Part shown: piece after piece, positions 12,336-19,578 of the stretch
Numbering within the stretch: position 1 is the stretch's first letter
How the letters are laid out: each line of letters opens with the position of its first letter
DNA from: an uncultured Aquincola sp.
Lineage (GTDB): Bacteria > Pseudomonadota > Gammaproteobacteria > Burkholderiales > Burkholderiaceae
Assembly: GCA_937883885.1 (NCBI GenBank)
Contig: CAKZXL010000147.1
Location: forward strand, 1 to 23,965
Reading direction: 5' to 3'
Length of the DNA stretch: 23,965 bases
Notes under the pieces: generated by a model
What the model was told of the DNA's origin: nothing
The model's database searches: none
Seen by the model: the letters and a program-made list of their open reading frames with translations, nothing else
Position numbers and translations under genes: made by a program

Positions 12336-13175
12336 AAGCACCCGCGCGGCTGCAGCCGCTGATCGACGAAGGCCTGATCGACAGCGTGGTGCGGCAGCTG
12401 ATGAGCGGCAAGGAAGCCACCGTCTACGTGGTGCGCGTGGGCGAGGACACCCGTTGCGCCAAGGTCTACAAGGCGGCCACACAGCGCAGCTTCCGGCAGG
12501 CGGTGGACTACACCGAGAACCGCAAGGTCAAGAACAGCCGCCAGGCCCGCGCGATGGCCAAGGGCAGCCGCTATGGCCGCCAGGCCCAGGAAGAAGCCTG
12601 GCAAAGCGCCGAGGTCGATGCGCTGTACCGCCTGGCCGCCGCCGGCGTGCGGGTGCCGGTGCCCTACAACTTCCACGACGGCGTGCTGCTGATGGAGCTG
12701 GTGGCCGATGCCGAGGGTGATGCCGCGCCGCGGCTGAACGACGTGGTGTTCACGCCCGAGGACGCGCGCCGCCACCATGCCGCGCTGGTGCAGCAGGCGG
12801 TGCGCATGCTGTGTGCTAGCGTGGTGCATGGCGACCTGTCGGAATTCAACATCCTGCTGGCGGCCGACGGCCCGGTGATCATCGACCTGCCCCAGGCCGT
12901 GGACGCGGCTGGCAACCGCCACGCGCCCCGCATGCTGCTGCGCGACGTGGGCAACCTGCGGCACTTCTTCGGTCGGTTTGCACCCGAGCTGCGCGCCACC
13001 GAATACGGCCCCGAGATGTGGTCGCTGTACGAGCGTGGGCTGCTCACCGCGGACACACCGCTGAGCGGCCGCTTCGAGCCTGTGCAGGGCACGGTGGATC
13101 TGCGGGGGTTTGATGCGCGAGATCGACGACGCGCGCGACGAAGAAGCGGCGCGCCAGCAACGCATGGGTTTTTGA
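12332..13175 (+). CDS. RIO-type protein kinase (PA4780-like), apparent +1 frameshift near its 3' end
   Basis: An atypical Ser/Thr kinase of the RIO family, expected 280 residues. Visible motifs: phosphate loop MSGKEATVY (24-32), ATP-binding Lys44 (CAKVYK), catalytic HGDLSEFNILL (166-176) and metal-binding Asp185 in IIDLPQAVDA. The reading frame is clean to about residue 258. At 13104-13108 there is a run of five Gs. Read literally, the frame continues through unusual codons (CGA, AGA, CCA, TTG) and into the next gene, giving a 483-residue fusion ending at 13783. With one G fewer, the frame ends in a charged helix, MREIDDARDEEAARQQRMGF, and stops at 13175 with normal codon use. I take this as the true C-terminus, so the extra base is either a sequencing error or a recent mutation. 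Its start overlaps the helicase stop (ATGA), so the two are probably one operon. Confidence 0.85.
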
Positions 13176-13177
13176 GA

Positions 13178-13783
13178 ATGGACACCACCGACCCCCGAAT
13201 GACCAGTCCCGCCTGCGAACGCAACCGCGGGCCGCTGCTCGACGTGCTGCTTCAGCTGCTGCCGCCGCAAGGCCTGGCGCTGGAAATCGCCTGCGGCACC
13301 GGCCAGCATGCGGCGCACTTCGCGCCCGCGCTGCCCGGCTGGCAATGGCAGCCCACCGACCCGCAACCCGAATGCCTGCGCTCCACCGCCGCCTGGTGTG
13401 CGGGCCTCGCCAACGTGCGCCCGCCGCTGCTGCTGGACGTGACCAGCCCCGGCTGGCCCGGAGTGCCGGCGCAGGTGGACGCCCTCTTCTGCGCCAACAT
13501 GATCCACATCGCGCCCTGGGCCGCCTGCGTGGCCTTGATGCGCGAGGCGGGCGCCCACCTGGCGCCCGGCAGCCAGCTGATCACTTACGGCCCCTACTTC
13601 GTCGAGGGCGAGCCGCCCTCGCCCGGCAACCTGGCGTTCGATGCCGACCTGCAACGCCGCGACCCGGCCTGGGGCGTGCGGCAGCTGGCCGACGTGCAGG
13701 CCGAGGCCGCGCGCCACGGCCTGCGGCTGCTGCGCCGCTTCGACATGCCGGCCCACAACCTGACGCTGGCCTGGGGCCGCTGA
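13178..13783 (+). CDS. DUF938 family SAM-dependent methyltransferase-like protein
   Basis: A 201-residue protein (from the ATG at 13178; an in-frame ATG at 13199 is also possible) that fits the DUF938 family. The N-terminal SPACERNRGPLLDVL block is characteristic, followed by the SAM-binding motif LEIACGTGQHAAHFA at about 36-50, an acidic residue in the PTDPQPE strand end, and the family block NMIHIAPW. Then LITYGPYFVEGE and a closing FDMPAHNLTLAWGR. The substrate of this family is not established to my knowledge. It begins 2 nt after the RIO kinase stop at 13175 and, in the sequence as given, is in the same frame as the kinase because of the extra G upstream. It is probably the last gene of the helicase-kinase operon. 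Confidence 0.85.
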   Translation: MDTTDPRMTSPACERNRGPLLDVLLQLLPPQGLALEIACGTGQHAAHFAPALPGWQWQPTDPQPECLRSTAAWCAGLANVRPPLLLDVTSPGWPGVPAQVDALFCANMIHIAPWAACVALMREAGAHLAPGSQLITYGPYFVEGEPPSPGNLAFDADLQRRDPAWGVRQLADVQAEAARHGLRLLRRFDMPAHNLTLAWGR

Positions 13784-13873
13784 TCGCCCGGCCGCCAGCC
13801 GCAACGGCTTGATCGGCAGGGCGCGCTTGGCGACACTGCCCTTCCCGGCCCCCGGCCTTGTTACACCTCAGCC

Positions 13874-14464
13874 ATGACCCAAGCCCTGCCCACCGCTGCG
13901 CTCGAACAGACCTTTCTGAACGCCCGCACCTTCCACAAGTTCACCAACCAGCCGGTGAGCGACGACACCCTGCGCCAGCTGTACGACCTGGCCAAGTGGG
14001 GCCCGACGTCGATGAACTGCCAGCCGGCGCGCTACGTGTTCGTGCGCAGCGCCGAGGCCAAGGCCAGGCTGGCCGCCGCGCTGTCGCCCGGCAACGTGGC
14101 CAAGACCAACGCCGCGCCGGTGACGGTGATCGTGGCCATGGACACGCGCTTCTTCGACCACCTGCCCGAGCAGTTCCCGGTGATGGATGCCAAGCCGATG
14201 TTCGAAGGCAATGCCGGCCTGGCCGAAGCCACCGCCCAGCGCAACAGCGCGCTGCAGGGCGCCTACCTCATCGTGGCGGCGCGCCAGCTGGGGCTGGACT
14301 GCGGCCCGATGAGCGGCTTCGACCCCGCCAAGGTCAATGCGGCCTTCTTTCCCGATGGCCGCTACAAGGTGAACTTCCTGATCAACCTGGGCTACGGCGA
14401 CGCCTCGGGCAACCACCCGCGGGGTCCGCGCCTGCCGTTCGACACCGTGGCCACCATCGCCTGA
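13874..14464 (+). CDS. rutE: Nitroreductase-family malonic semialdehyde reductase (RutE-like)
   Basis: A 196-residue FMN-dependent reductase of the nitroreductase family. The order of conserved blocks matches RutE/HadB: ARTFHKFTNQPVSDDTLRQL, YDLAKWGPTSMNCQPARYVFV, GNVAKTNAAPVTVIVAMD, HLPEQFPV, AQRNSALQGAYLIVAAR, and GLDCGPMSGFD near residue 140. In the Rut pyrimidine pathway RutE reduces toxic malonic semialdehyde to 3-hydroxypropionate with NAD(P)H. No rutABCDFG genes lie next to it here, so it may serve as a general quinone, aldehyde or nitro-compound reductase. It starts 90 nt after the DUF938 gene and ends 16 nt before the metallopeptidase gene, so it may share a transcript with the latter. 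Confidence 0.88.
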   Translation: MTQALPTAALEQTFLNARTFHKFTNQPVSDDTLRQLYDLAKWGPTSMNCQPARYVFVRSAEAKARLAAALSPGNVAKTNAAPVTVIVAMDTRFFDHLPEQFPVMDAKPMFEGNAGLAEATAQRNSALQGAYLIVAARQLGLDCGPMSGFDPAKVNAAFFPDGRYKVNFLINLGYGDASGNHPRGPRLPFDTVATIA

Positions 14465-14480
14465 GGCCAGCTTCCGTTCG

Positions 14481-14978
14481 ATGACCGCGCTCAAATACCT
14501 CGCCGGCTACCCACCCACCCTGCTGGCGCAGGTGCAGCAGGCCATCGATGCCGGCGAGCTGGGCAGCAGCCTGGCCCGCCGCTACCCCGATGCGCACGAG
14601 GTGCGCACCGACCGCGCGTTGTACGACTACGTGACCGAGCTGCGCAGCCAGTACCTGCGCAATGCCGCGCCGCTGAGCAAGGTGGCCTACGACAACAAGC
14701 TCAAGGTCATCCAGCATGCGCTGGGCACGCACACCACCGTGTCGCGGGTGCAGGGCAACAAGCTCAAGGCCAAGCGCGAGATCCGCGTGGCCAGCCTGTT
14801 CAAGGAAGCGCCGGCGCCCTTCCTGCGCATGATCGTGGTGCACGAGCTGGCGCACCTGAAGGAGCGCGAGCACGACAAGGCCTTCTACGCCCTGTGCACC
14901 CACATGGAGCCGGCCTACCACCAGCTGGAGTTCGACCTGCGGCTGTGGCTCACCGCGCAGGAGCTGGGGGATATCTGA
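14481..14978 (+). CDS. YgjP-like (DUF45/WLM-type) zinc metallopeptidase
   Basis: A 165-residue protein with the zinc-binding signature HELAHLKEREHDKAFY, where the HExxH pair and the third His (HD) match the YgjP/DUF45 family of minigluzincin-type metallopeptidases. Upstream are a basic segment (NKLKAKREIRVASLFKEAP) and VAYDNKLKVIQHALGTHT, which in this family form the beta strands before the metal site. There is no signal peptide, so it should be cytosolic. The biological substrate is unknown. It follows the RutE-like gene by 16 nt and converges with the hypothetical gene at 14982 with a 3-nt gap. Confidence 0.85.
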   Translation: MTALKYLAGYPPTLLAQVQQAIDAGELGSSLARRYPDAHEVRTDRALYDYVTELRSQYLRNAAPLSKVAYDNKLKVIQHALGTHTTVSRVQGNKLKAKREIRVASLFKEAPAPFLRMIVVHELAHLKEREHDKAFYALCTHMEPAYHQLEFDLRLWLTAQELGDI

Positions 14979-14981
14979 GGC

Positions 14982-15488
14982 TCAGCGCGGCTTGGCGTAG
15001 CCGCTTTCGATCCAGGCGGTGGCGCTGGCGCGGTTGAGCTTGAAGCCGGGCGACACCCGCACCTGGGCCAGCGGCTCGCCATCTGCGTCAGCGGCGGCCA
15101 GCAGGCCGTGGGGGTCGTCCTCGTCGGGCACGATGTCCAGCGTCACACTCACCGGGCCCTGCGGGCGGTTGACGGTGAGCTGCTGGTGCAGCAGCGCATG
15201 CAGCTGCTGCTCATGCCGGCGCAGCACCTCGCTGGCGGTTTTCACCAGCGTGTTGAAGGCGGCGGTGTCCAGCGGCTTGGGGTTCTTCTTGTCGCGGCCC
15301 ATGGTCCACGGGCCGACCAGCGCAGGCTCTGGTTCGCCGTCCTTGATCATCGCCACCGCCCAGCCGTCGTCGTCTTCGTTCTTGATGACACGGGCCGTCC
15401 AGCCGTTGTCGCGCCACAGGCGCGCTTCGTGGATGGGCTGGTCTTCGTCGGTGTCGGTCGGGGTGTCGGGCAGGTTCGGCAGGCTCAT
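14982..15488 (-). CDS. Conserved-looking hypothetical protein, 168 aa
   Basis: I do not recognise a family. The protein is acidic at the N-terminus (TPTDTDEDQPIHEARLWR), contains DNGWTARVIKNEDDDGWAVAMIKDGEPEPALVGPWTMG-like alternating segments, then a charged helix (VLRRHEQQLHALLHQQLTV) and a predicted beta-rich end (VSVTLDIVPDEDDP, LAQVRVSPGF). It has no signal peptide, membrane segment or cysteine. Codon use is normal for the window, which supports it as a real gene. A GGGG at a few nt before the ATG at 15488 is a weak ribosome binding site. It lies 39 nt downstream of the 84-residue hypothetical gene on the same strand, so the two may be co-transcribed. Confidence 0.75.
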   Translation of the reverse strand: MSLPNLPDTPTDTDEDQPIHEARLWRDNGWTARVIKNEDDDGWAVAMIKDGEPEPALVGPWTMGRDKKNPKPLDTAAFNTLVKTASEVLRRHEQQLHALLHQQLTVNRPQGPVSVTLDIVPDEDDPHGLLAAADADGEPLAQVRVSPGFKLNRASATAWIESGYAKPR

Positions 15489-15527
15489 GCCCCAAATGGT
15501 AAGCGCCTGGCCTTCAAGCGCCCGATG

Positions 15528-15782
15528 TCAGACACCCGCCTCGCGGCGCTGGGTGGCCGGCACCGATTCCATCAGCAGCTCGTCCAGGCCGCCTTCTTCG
15601 TCTTCGTCTTCATACACCGTCAGCCATGGCGCGGCGCCGATCAGCTCGTCGTCTTCCGCCGCCGGAAAGAGGCCCGGTTGCAGCGGTCGATGCAGGCGCT
15701 GGGCCTGCGCACGGGTGTGGGCATGGGCGCCCGGGTGGGGCCGCGGGGCAGGCCGTCGGAAGGTCGGGTGCACAGCAGACAT
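15528..15782 (-). CDS. Small hypothetical protein, 84 aa, basic head and acidic tail
   Basis: No family is recognised. The start at 15782 is chosen because AGGAG stands 7 nt before the ATG, the best ribosome binding site among the small genes here; longer readings upstream cross the divergent promoter region. The first half is rich in Pro, His and Arg ([24 protein letters not shown] in part), the second half strongly acidic ([18 protein letters not shown]). This charge split suggests a disordered or nucleic-acid/protein-binding small protein. It is upstream of, and parallel to, the 168-residue hypothetical gene and divergent from the PQQ-type dehydrogenase gene. Confidence 0.6.
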   Translation of the reverse strand: MSAVHPTFRRPAPRPHPGAHAHTRAQAQRLHRPLQPGLFPAAEDDELIGAAPWLTVYEDEDEEGGLDELLMESVPATQRREAGV

Positions 15783-15926
15783 CGCAAGACTCCTGGGGTC
15801 CGGTCCATCAGCGCCGGACAATGCCTGCAAGGCTACGCTGGCGGCGTCTGCCCGAAAAGTGTTCGGCTTCGGTTTGCGCCCACATCCCACCCCCGGCCGG
15901 CATGTTGTCTGACACGCGGGTACGGC

Positions 15927-15946
15927 TGTTGCCGCGAAGTGCAACA
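15927..15946. promoter_or_regulatory. Inverted repeat upstream of the sugar dehydrogenase gene
   Basis: TGTTGC and GCAACA form a perfect 6-bp inverted repeat with an 8-nt spacer, 24 nt before the ATG at 15971 in the 188-nt divergent region. The spacing suits a dimeric regulator or a small hairpin in the leader. No cognate regulator is adjacent; function is inferred only from symmetry and place. Confidence 0.3.
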
Positions 15947-15970
15947 AGCACCCCCACCGGAGAAGCAAAG

Positions 15971-17314
15971 ATGGTCCGATCCACCCTGGCAGCCCGCCCG
16001 CTGCCCGCCCTGCTGGCGGTGGCCGCCGTGGCCACCGCGATGGCCCTTGCCGGCTGCGGCGACACCGCCCAACTGCGCCTGCAGGACGGCATCGGCCCCA
16101 ACCCCCAGCTGCCGCCGCCCACCCAACGCTTGATTCCCACGGTGAACGTCGCGGAAGCCAGCGCCTGGCCCGCCGGTGCCGCGCCCACGGCCGCGCCAGG
16201 CACGCGCGTGACGCGCTTTGCCGAAGGTCTGGACCACCCGCGCTGGCTGTACGTGCTGCCCAATGGCGACGTGCTGGTGGCCGAGACCAATGCCCCGCCC
16301 AAGCCCGAGGACAAGAGTGGCGGCCTCAAGGGCTGGGTGATGAAGAAGGTGATGGCCAAGGCCGGCGCCGGCGTGCCCAGCGCCAACCGCATCACGCTGC
16401 TGCGCGATGCCGATGGCGACGGCGTGGCCGACCAGCGCACGGTGTTCGCCGAGAACCTGAAGTCGCCCTTCGGCATGGCGCTGGTGGGCCAACATTTCTA
16501 CGTGGCCAATGCCGATGCGCTGCTGCGCTTCGATTACCAGCCGGGCGCGCTGAAGCTGCAGGGCAGCGGCACCCAGGTGACTGACCTGCCCGGCGGCCGC
16601 AACCACCACTGGACCAAGAGCCTGATTGCCAGCCCCGATGGCCGCAAGCTCTATGTGGGCGTGGGCAGCAACAGCAACGTGGCCGAGCACGGCATGGCCG
16701 AAGAAGAGAACCGCGCCGCCATCCTGGAGATCGACGTCGCCACCGGTGCCAAGCGGGTGTATGCCTCGGGCCTGCGCAACCCGGTGGGCCTGGCCTGGCA
16801 GCCCGACAGCCAGCAGCTGTGGGTGGCGGTGAACGAGCGCGACGAGATCGGCAGCGATCTGGTGCCCGACTACATGACCTCGGTGAAGGACGGCGGCTTC
16901 TACGGCTGGCCCTACAGCTACTACGGCCAGACGGTGGACGAGCGGGTGCAGCCGCCCCGCCCCGACCTGGTGGCTAAGGCCATCAAGCCCGACTATGCGC
17001 TGGGTGCGCACACCGCGTCGCTGGGCCTGGCCTGGTCGGCCGGCAACGCACTGCCGCCGGCTTTTGCCAAGGGCATGTTCGTGGGCCAGCACGGTTCCTG
17101 GAACCGCCAGCCGCGCAGCGGCTACCGCGTGATCTTCGTGCCCTTCGAAGGCGCCCAGCCCAGCGGCCAGCCGGTCGAGGTGCTCACCGGCTTCATCAAT
17201 GCGGACGACAAGGCCCAGGGCCGGCCGGTGGGCGTGGCCATCGACAAGAGGGGCGGCCTGCTGGTGGCCGATGACGTGGGCAACATCATCTGGCGGGTGA
17301 CGGCGGATCGATGA
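15971..17314 (+). CDS. PQQ-dependent sugar (sorbosone) dehydrogenase family lipoprotein
   Basis: A 447-residue exported protein. The N-terminus has a hydrophobic segment ending in the lipobox LAGC (26-29), so it is probably anchored by a lipid on Cys29. The rest is a beta-propeller like soluble glucose/sorbosone dehydrogenases: [48 protein letters not shown] with the His expected at the catalytic site, [37 protein letters not shown] and [10 protein letters not shown]. Such enzymes oxidise sugars or aldose-like compounds with pyrroloquinoline quinone and pass electrons to the respiratory chain. GGAGAAG a few nt before the ATG at 15971 supports the start. No PQQ synthesis genes lie in the window, and many homologues have no proven substrate. 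Confidence 0.88.
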   Translation: MVRSTLAARPLPALLAVAAVATAMALAGCGDTAQLRLQDGIGPNPQLPPPTQRLIPTVNVAEASAWPAGAAPTAAPGTRVTRFAEGLDHPRWLYVLPNGDVLVAETNAPPKPEDKSGGLKGWVMKKVMAKAGAGVPSANRITLLRDADGDGVADQRTVFAENLKSPFGMALVGQHFYVANADALLRFDYQPGALKLQGSGTQVTDLPGGRNHHWTKSLIASPDGRKLYVGVGSNSNVAEHGMAEEENRAAILEIDVATGAKRVYASGLRNPVGLAWQPDSQQLWVAVNERDEIGSDLVPDYMTSVKDGGFYGWPYSYYGQTVDERVQPPRPDLVAKAIKPDYALGAHTASLGLAWSAGNALPPAFAKGMFVGQHGSWNRQPRSGYRVIFVPFEGAQPSGQPVEVLTGFINADDKAQGRPVGVAIDKRGGLLVADDVGNIIWRVTADR

Positions 17315-17320
17315 CGCCGC

Positions 17321-18355
17321 TCAAGCCGCCTGGATGGGGATCGCGCGCCGCCCGCGCGGCAACGCCTCACGCGCGCGCAGCTGGCCACAGCCGCCGTCGA
17401 TGTCCTGGCCGGCCGACCAGCGCAGCCGGGTGAGCACGCCGCGGCGATTGAGGTGGCGGGCCATCTCGGCCGCGCGTTCACCATCGGGCCGGCTGAAGGG
17501 CAGGCCCTCGTTGGAGTTGTAGGGGATGAAGTTCATCATCGCGTAGCGGCCCTGCAGTAGCGTGGCGATGCGTTCCAGCTCGTCGTCGCCGTCGTTGATG
17601 CCGGCCAGCAGCGTCCACTGGTACTGGATGGGGTAGCCGGTGGCGCGGGCATAACGTTCGGCGGCTTCCACCAGCTCTGCGGGTTCCCAGCGCGGGGCGC
17701 GGGGCAGCAGCTCGGCGCGCTTGTCGGCAAAGGTGCTGTGCAGCGACAGCGCCAGCGCCGGCTTGACCGGCCCCTGCGGCAGGCGCTCGAACACCCGCGC
17801 ATCGCCGACGGTGGAAAACACCAGCTGCTTGTGGCCGATGCCGCCTTCCAGCCCCAGCACGGTGATGGCGTCCATCACCGCGTCCAGGTTGTGGGCAGGC
17901 TCGCCCATGCCCATGAACACCACCTTCTTGACCGGCCGGCGCTGGCGCGCCAGCACCACCTGGGCCACGATCTCGCCGCTGCTCACCTGGCGCAGCAGGC
18001 CGCCCTGCCCGGTCATGCAGAACACGCAGCCCACCGCGCAACCCACCTGGGTGGACACGCACACGCCATCGCGCGGCAACAGCACGCTTTCCACCGTCTG
18101 CCCATCGGCCAGGCCCACCAGCAGGCGCTCGGCACCGTCTTCGGCCGGGTGGGCCGAACGCACCGTGGCCAGGCCCGCCAGCTCGGTGGCCAGCGCAGGC
18201 AGCTGCTCACGCACCCCCAGCGGCAGGAAGTGCTCGGCCAGGCTGCGCCCGCCTTCCAGCGGGCGTGCGTTGACCCACTGCCTCAGCAGCCGCGAGGTGT
18301 GGGTGGGCTTGGCGCCCAGGTCGCGCAGGCGTTGGCGGAGGTGGTCGAGGTGCAT
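17321..18355 (-). CDS. RlmN/Cfr-family radical SAM RNA methyltransferase-like protein
   Basis: A 344-residue enzyme of the dual-site (two-cysteine) radical SAM methyltransferase family. The cluster motif CAVGCVFC (106-113) is intact; Cys99 (GVCVSTQVGC) matches E. coli RlmN Cys118, and Cys323 (GQDIDGGCGQL) matches the methyl-carrying Cys355. MGMGEPAHN, LALSLHS and FIPYNSNEG are also conserved. RlmN modifies A2503 of 23S rRNA and A37 of some tRNAs. The FCMTGQGG block after the cluster differs from FCSTAQQGF of E. coli RlmN, which suggests a paralogous branch, so A2503 specificity is not assumed. The ATG at 18355 is preferred; a TTG at 18397 overlapping the mqsA stop is in frame but adds 14 residues without family character. 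It converges with the dehydrogenase gene (6-nt gap). Confidence 0.82.
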   Translation of the reverse strand: MHLDHLRQRLRDLGAKPTHTSRLLRQWVNARPLEGGRSLAEHFLPLGVREQLPALATELAGLATVRSAHPAEDGAERLLVGLADGQTVESVLLPRDGVCVSTQVGCAVGCVFCMTGQGGLLRQVSSGEIVAQVVLARQRRPVKKVVFMGMGEPAHNLDAVMDAITVLGLEGGIGHKQLVFSTVGDARVFERLPQGPVKPALALSLHSTFADKRAELLPRAPRWEPAELVEAAERYARATGYPIQYQWTLLAGINDGDDELERIATLLQGRYAMMNFIPYNSNEGLPFSRPDGERAAEMARHLNRRGVLTRLRWSAGQDIDGGCGQLRAREALPRGRRAIPIQAA

Positions 18356-18393
18356 GGCAGGCGGGTGCGGGGGGCGACAGTGTAGGTTTGCCG

Positions 18394-18795
18394 TCAACCC
18401 GCCCGCACCTCCTGCAGCAGCTCAGGGTGCCGGTCCAACACCTTCAGCAGCTTCAGCAACGCCACGGGCGGCTTCGTCTTGCCGGTTTCGTAGCGCGAGA
18501 ACGCATTGACGCCACCCCCGAAGATCTCGGCAGCCTCGCGCTGGTCTAAAGCCAGCTTGCGACGCACCCTGGCGATGTAGGCGGGGTCCACCAGGGTTGC
18601 ATTCACCTCCCTGTGAAACTGCCCTACCAGATCGCTGTAGCGCTCTGCGTGTTCGCCCGCGAGCAGCACCTCACCGCATGCAGGGCAGAACCGGCCCGTC
18701 ACCTTCGGGATGACGGTGTCCCGCCCCTTGTAGGTGTAAGCGACATCGCGGGTGTCGGCTGCCATGGACGCGCCGCCGCACTGGGGACATTTCAT
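18394..18795 (-). CDS. mqsA: MqsA-type antitoxin
   Basis: A 133-residue antitoxin and DNA-binding repressor. An N-terminal zinc domain has Cys3, Cys6, Cys37 and Cys40; the C-terminal helix-turn-helix has IFGGGVNAFSRYE, with Asn97 and Arg101 at the DNA-contact positions of E. coli MqsA. The start at 18795 is chosen over the ATG at 18801 because AAGGAG lies 8 nt before it (only 2 nt before the other) and because the numbering then equals that of the E. coli protein. It binds and inhibits MqsR and represses the operon through the palindrome upstream of mqsR. The two genes practically abut: the stop of mqsR is at 18798. Some codon choices are less GC-rich than the neighbours, as is common for mobile toxin-antitoxin pairs. 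Confidence 0.95.
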   Translation of the reverse strand: MKCPQCGGASMAADTRDVAYTYKGRDTVIPKVTGRFCPACGEVLLAGEHAERYSDLVGQFHREVNATLVDPAYIARVRRKLALDQREAAEIFGGGVNAFSRYETGKTKPPVALLKLLKVLDRHPELLQEVRAG

Positions 18796-18797
18796 CT

Positions 18798-19097
18798 TCA
18801 TAACTCCTTGAAGGAAACGATCAGCACACCCTCATGCACCGTCAGCTTCACATAGGCCTTGAGGCCGTTCTCGAGCGTGTGTCGATAGACGTCTTGCCAC
18901 AGCCGGTGATCCGCATGTGTGGTCATGCTCTTGTAAAAGCTGGGCGCCTCCAGACGCAGCAACTCCCGCTTCATATCGCTGAAGCCCAGCCCCATCTCCC
19001 TGGCCGTACCAAGCGCAGTGATGGTGGCCTCGCACAAGCCTTCGGCCACCATCTGCTTGACCACCCGCAGCTTGCAGTGCGGCGTCCGTTTCTCCAT
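18798..19097 (-). CDS. mqsR: MqsR-type mRNA interferase toxin
   Basis: A 99-residue endoribonuclease toxin, one residue longer than E. coli MqsR (98). It begins MEKRTPH and ends VLIVSFKEL, both nearly identical to the E. coli protein, and has FYKSMTTHADHRLWQDVYR with Lys56, Gln68 and Arg72 at catalytic or substrate positions. E. coli MqsR cuts mRNA at GCU/GCA sites and is linked to stress and persistence. The gene is first in the operon, with the toxin before the antitoxin, the unusual order known for mqsRA. There is no Shine-Dalgarno sequence upstream and the operator lies within 25 nt of the ATG. All visible active-site residues are present, so the toxin looks functional. Confidence 0.95.
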   Translation of the reverse strand: MEKRTPHCKLRVVKQMVAEGLCEATITALGTAREMGLGFSDMKRELLRLEAPSFYKSMTTHADHRLWQDVYRHTLENGLKAYVKLTVHEGVLIVSFKEL

Positions 19098-19102
19098 ACC
19101 GA

Positions 19103-19131
19103 ACGATAAACCTAGTAGGTTAAATTGGCAA
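19103..19131 (-). promoter_or_regulatory. mqsRA promoter and MqsA operator
   Basis: AACCTAGTAGGTT (19109-19121) is a perfect AACCT-N3-AGGTT palindrome, the same half-sites and spacing as the E. coli MqsA operator. It sits in the spacer of a possible promoter: TTGCCA (19126-19131) and TATCGT (19103-19108), 17 nt apart on the minus strand. MqsA bound here would block RNA polymerase. The region is AT-rich for this genome. The -10 to ATG distance is only 5 nt, so transcription may start at or beside the start codon; the promoter hexamers are less certain than the operator. Confidence 0.8.
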
Positions 19132-19212
19132 ATGGGTTGACTGCACGGTTACCGCTTGTGCGGGGCAGGGTTACCCTCGGCGCCCTGCCTGTCATCACCT
19201 TCACCGAACGCC

Positions 19213-19578
19213 ATGAAATCCCGCTCCGCCACCGGCGGCCTCGTGTATTCCACCGACGCCGGCCGCATGTGCCCCGATTGCCGCCAGCCGCTCGCGCAGT
19301 GCCGCTGCAAGGCCCTGGCCGCCGCCGCGCCGGCGGGCGACGGCATCGTGCGCGTGGGCCGCGAGACCAAGGGCCGCGGCGGCAAGGCGGTGACGGTGGT
19401 GCGCGGCCTGCCGCTGGATGCGGCGGCGCTGGCCAGGATGGGCACCCAGCTCAAGAGCCTGTGCGGCACGGGCGGCACCGCCAAGGACGGTGTGGTGGAA
19501 GTGCAAGGCGACCACCGCGACAAGGTGATGGCACATCTGCAGGCGGCCGGCTACACCGTCAAGCGCTCGGGAGGCTGA
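19213..19578 (+). CDS. yciH: SUI1/YciH family translation factor-like protein
   Basis: A 121-residue protein of the bacterial SUI1/eIF1-like family. The N-terminus LVYSTDAGRMCPDCRQPLAQCRC carries a CxxC...CxC cluster that may bind zinc, absent from E. coli YciH, and is followed by the SUI1 core: GIVRVGRETKGRGGKAVTVVRGL, LKSLCGTGGTAKDGVVEVQGD and the closing AGYTVKRSGG. YciH acts in initiation fidelity or as a stress-time inhibitor of translation. The ATG at 19213 is chosen as it gives the family N-terminus; the reading from 19156 adds unrelated residues. No clear Shine-Dalgarno is present. The 3' end overlaps the end of the convergent LysR gene by 20 nt. It is divergent from mqsR with 115 nt between the starts. 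Confidence 0.92.
   Translation: MKSRSATGGLVYSTDAGRMCPDCRQPLAQCRCKALAAAAPAGDGIVRVGRETKGRGGKAVTVVRGLPLDAAALARMGTQLKSLCGTGGTAKDGVVEVQGDHRDKVMAHLQAAGYTVKRSGG

Noticed and set aside
13874..14464. A complete Rut pyrimidine degradation operon
   Set aside because: Only the RutE-like gene is present; the neighbours are unrelated, so no pathway claim is made.
18356..18397. TTG start of the RlmN-like gene overlapping the mqsA stop
   Set aside because: The 14 added residues lack family character, and coupling to a probably acquired toxin-antitoxin operon is less likely than use of the ATG at 18355.
19147..19175. Two GGTTACC copies 22 nt apart between mqsR and the SUI1 gene
   Set aside because: The half-sites do not match the MqsA operator and no binding protein is known for them; two 7-nt matches can arise by chance.
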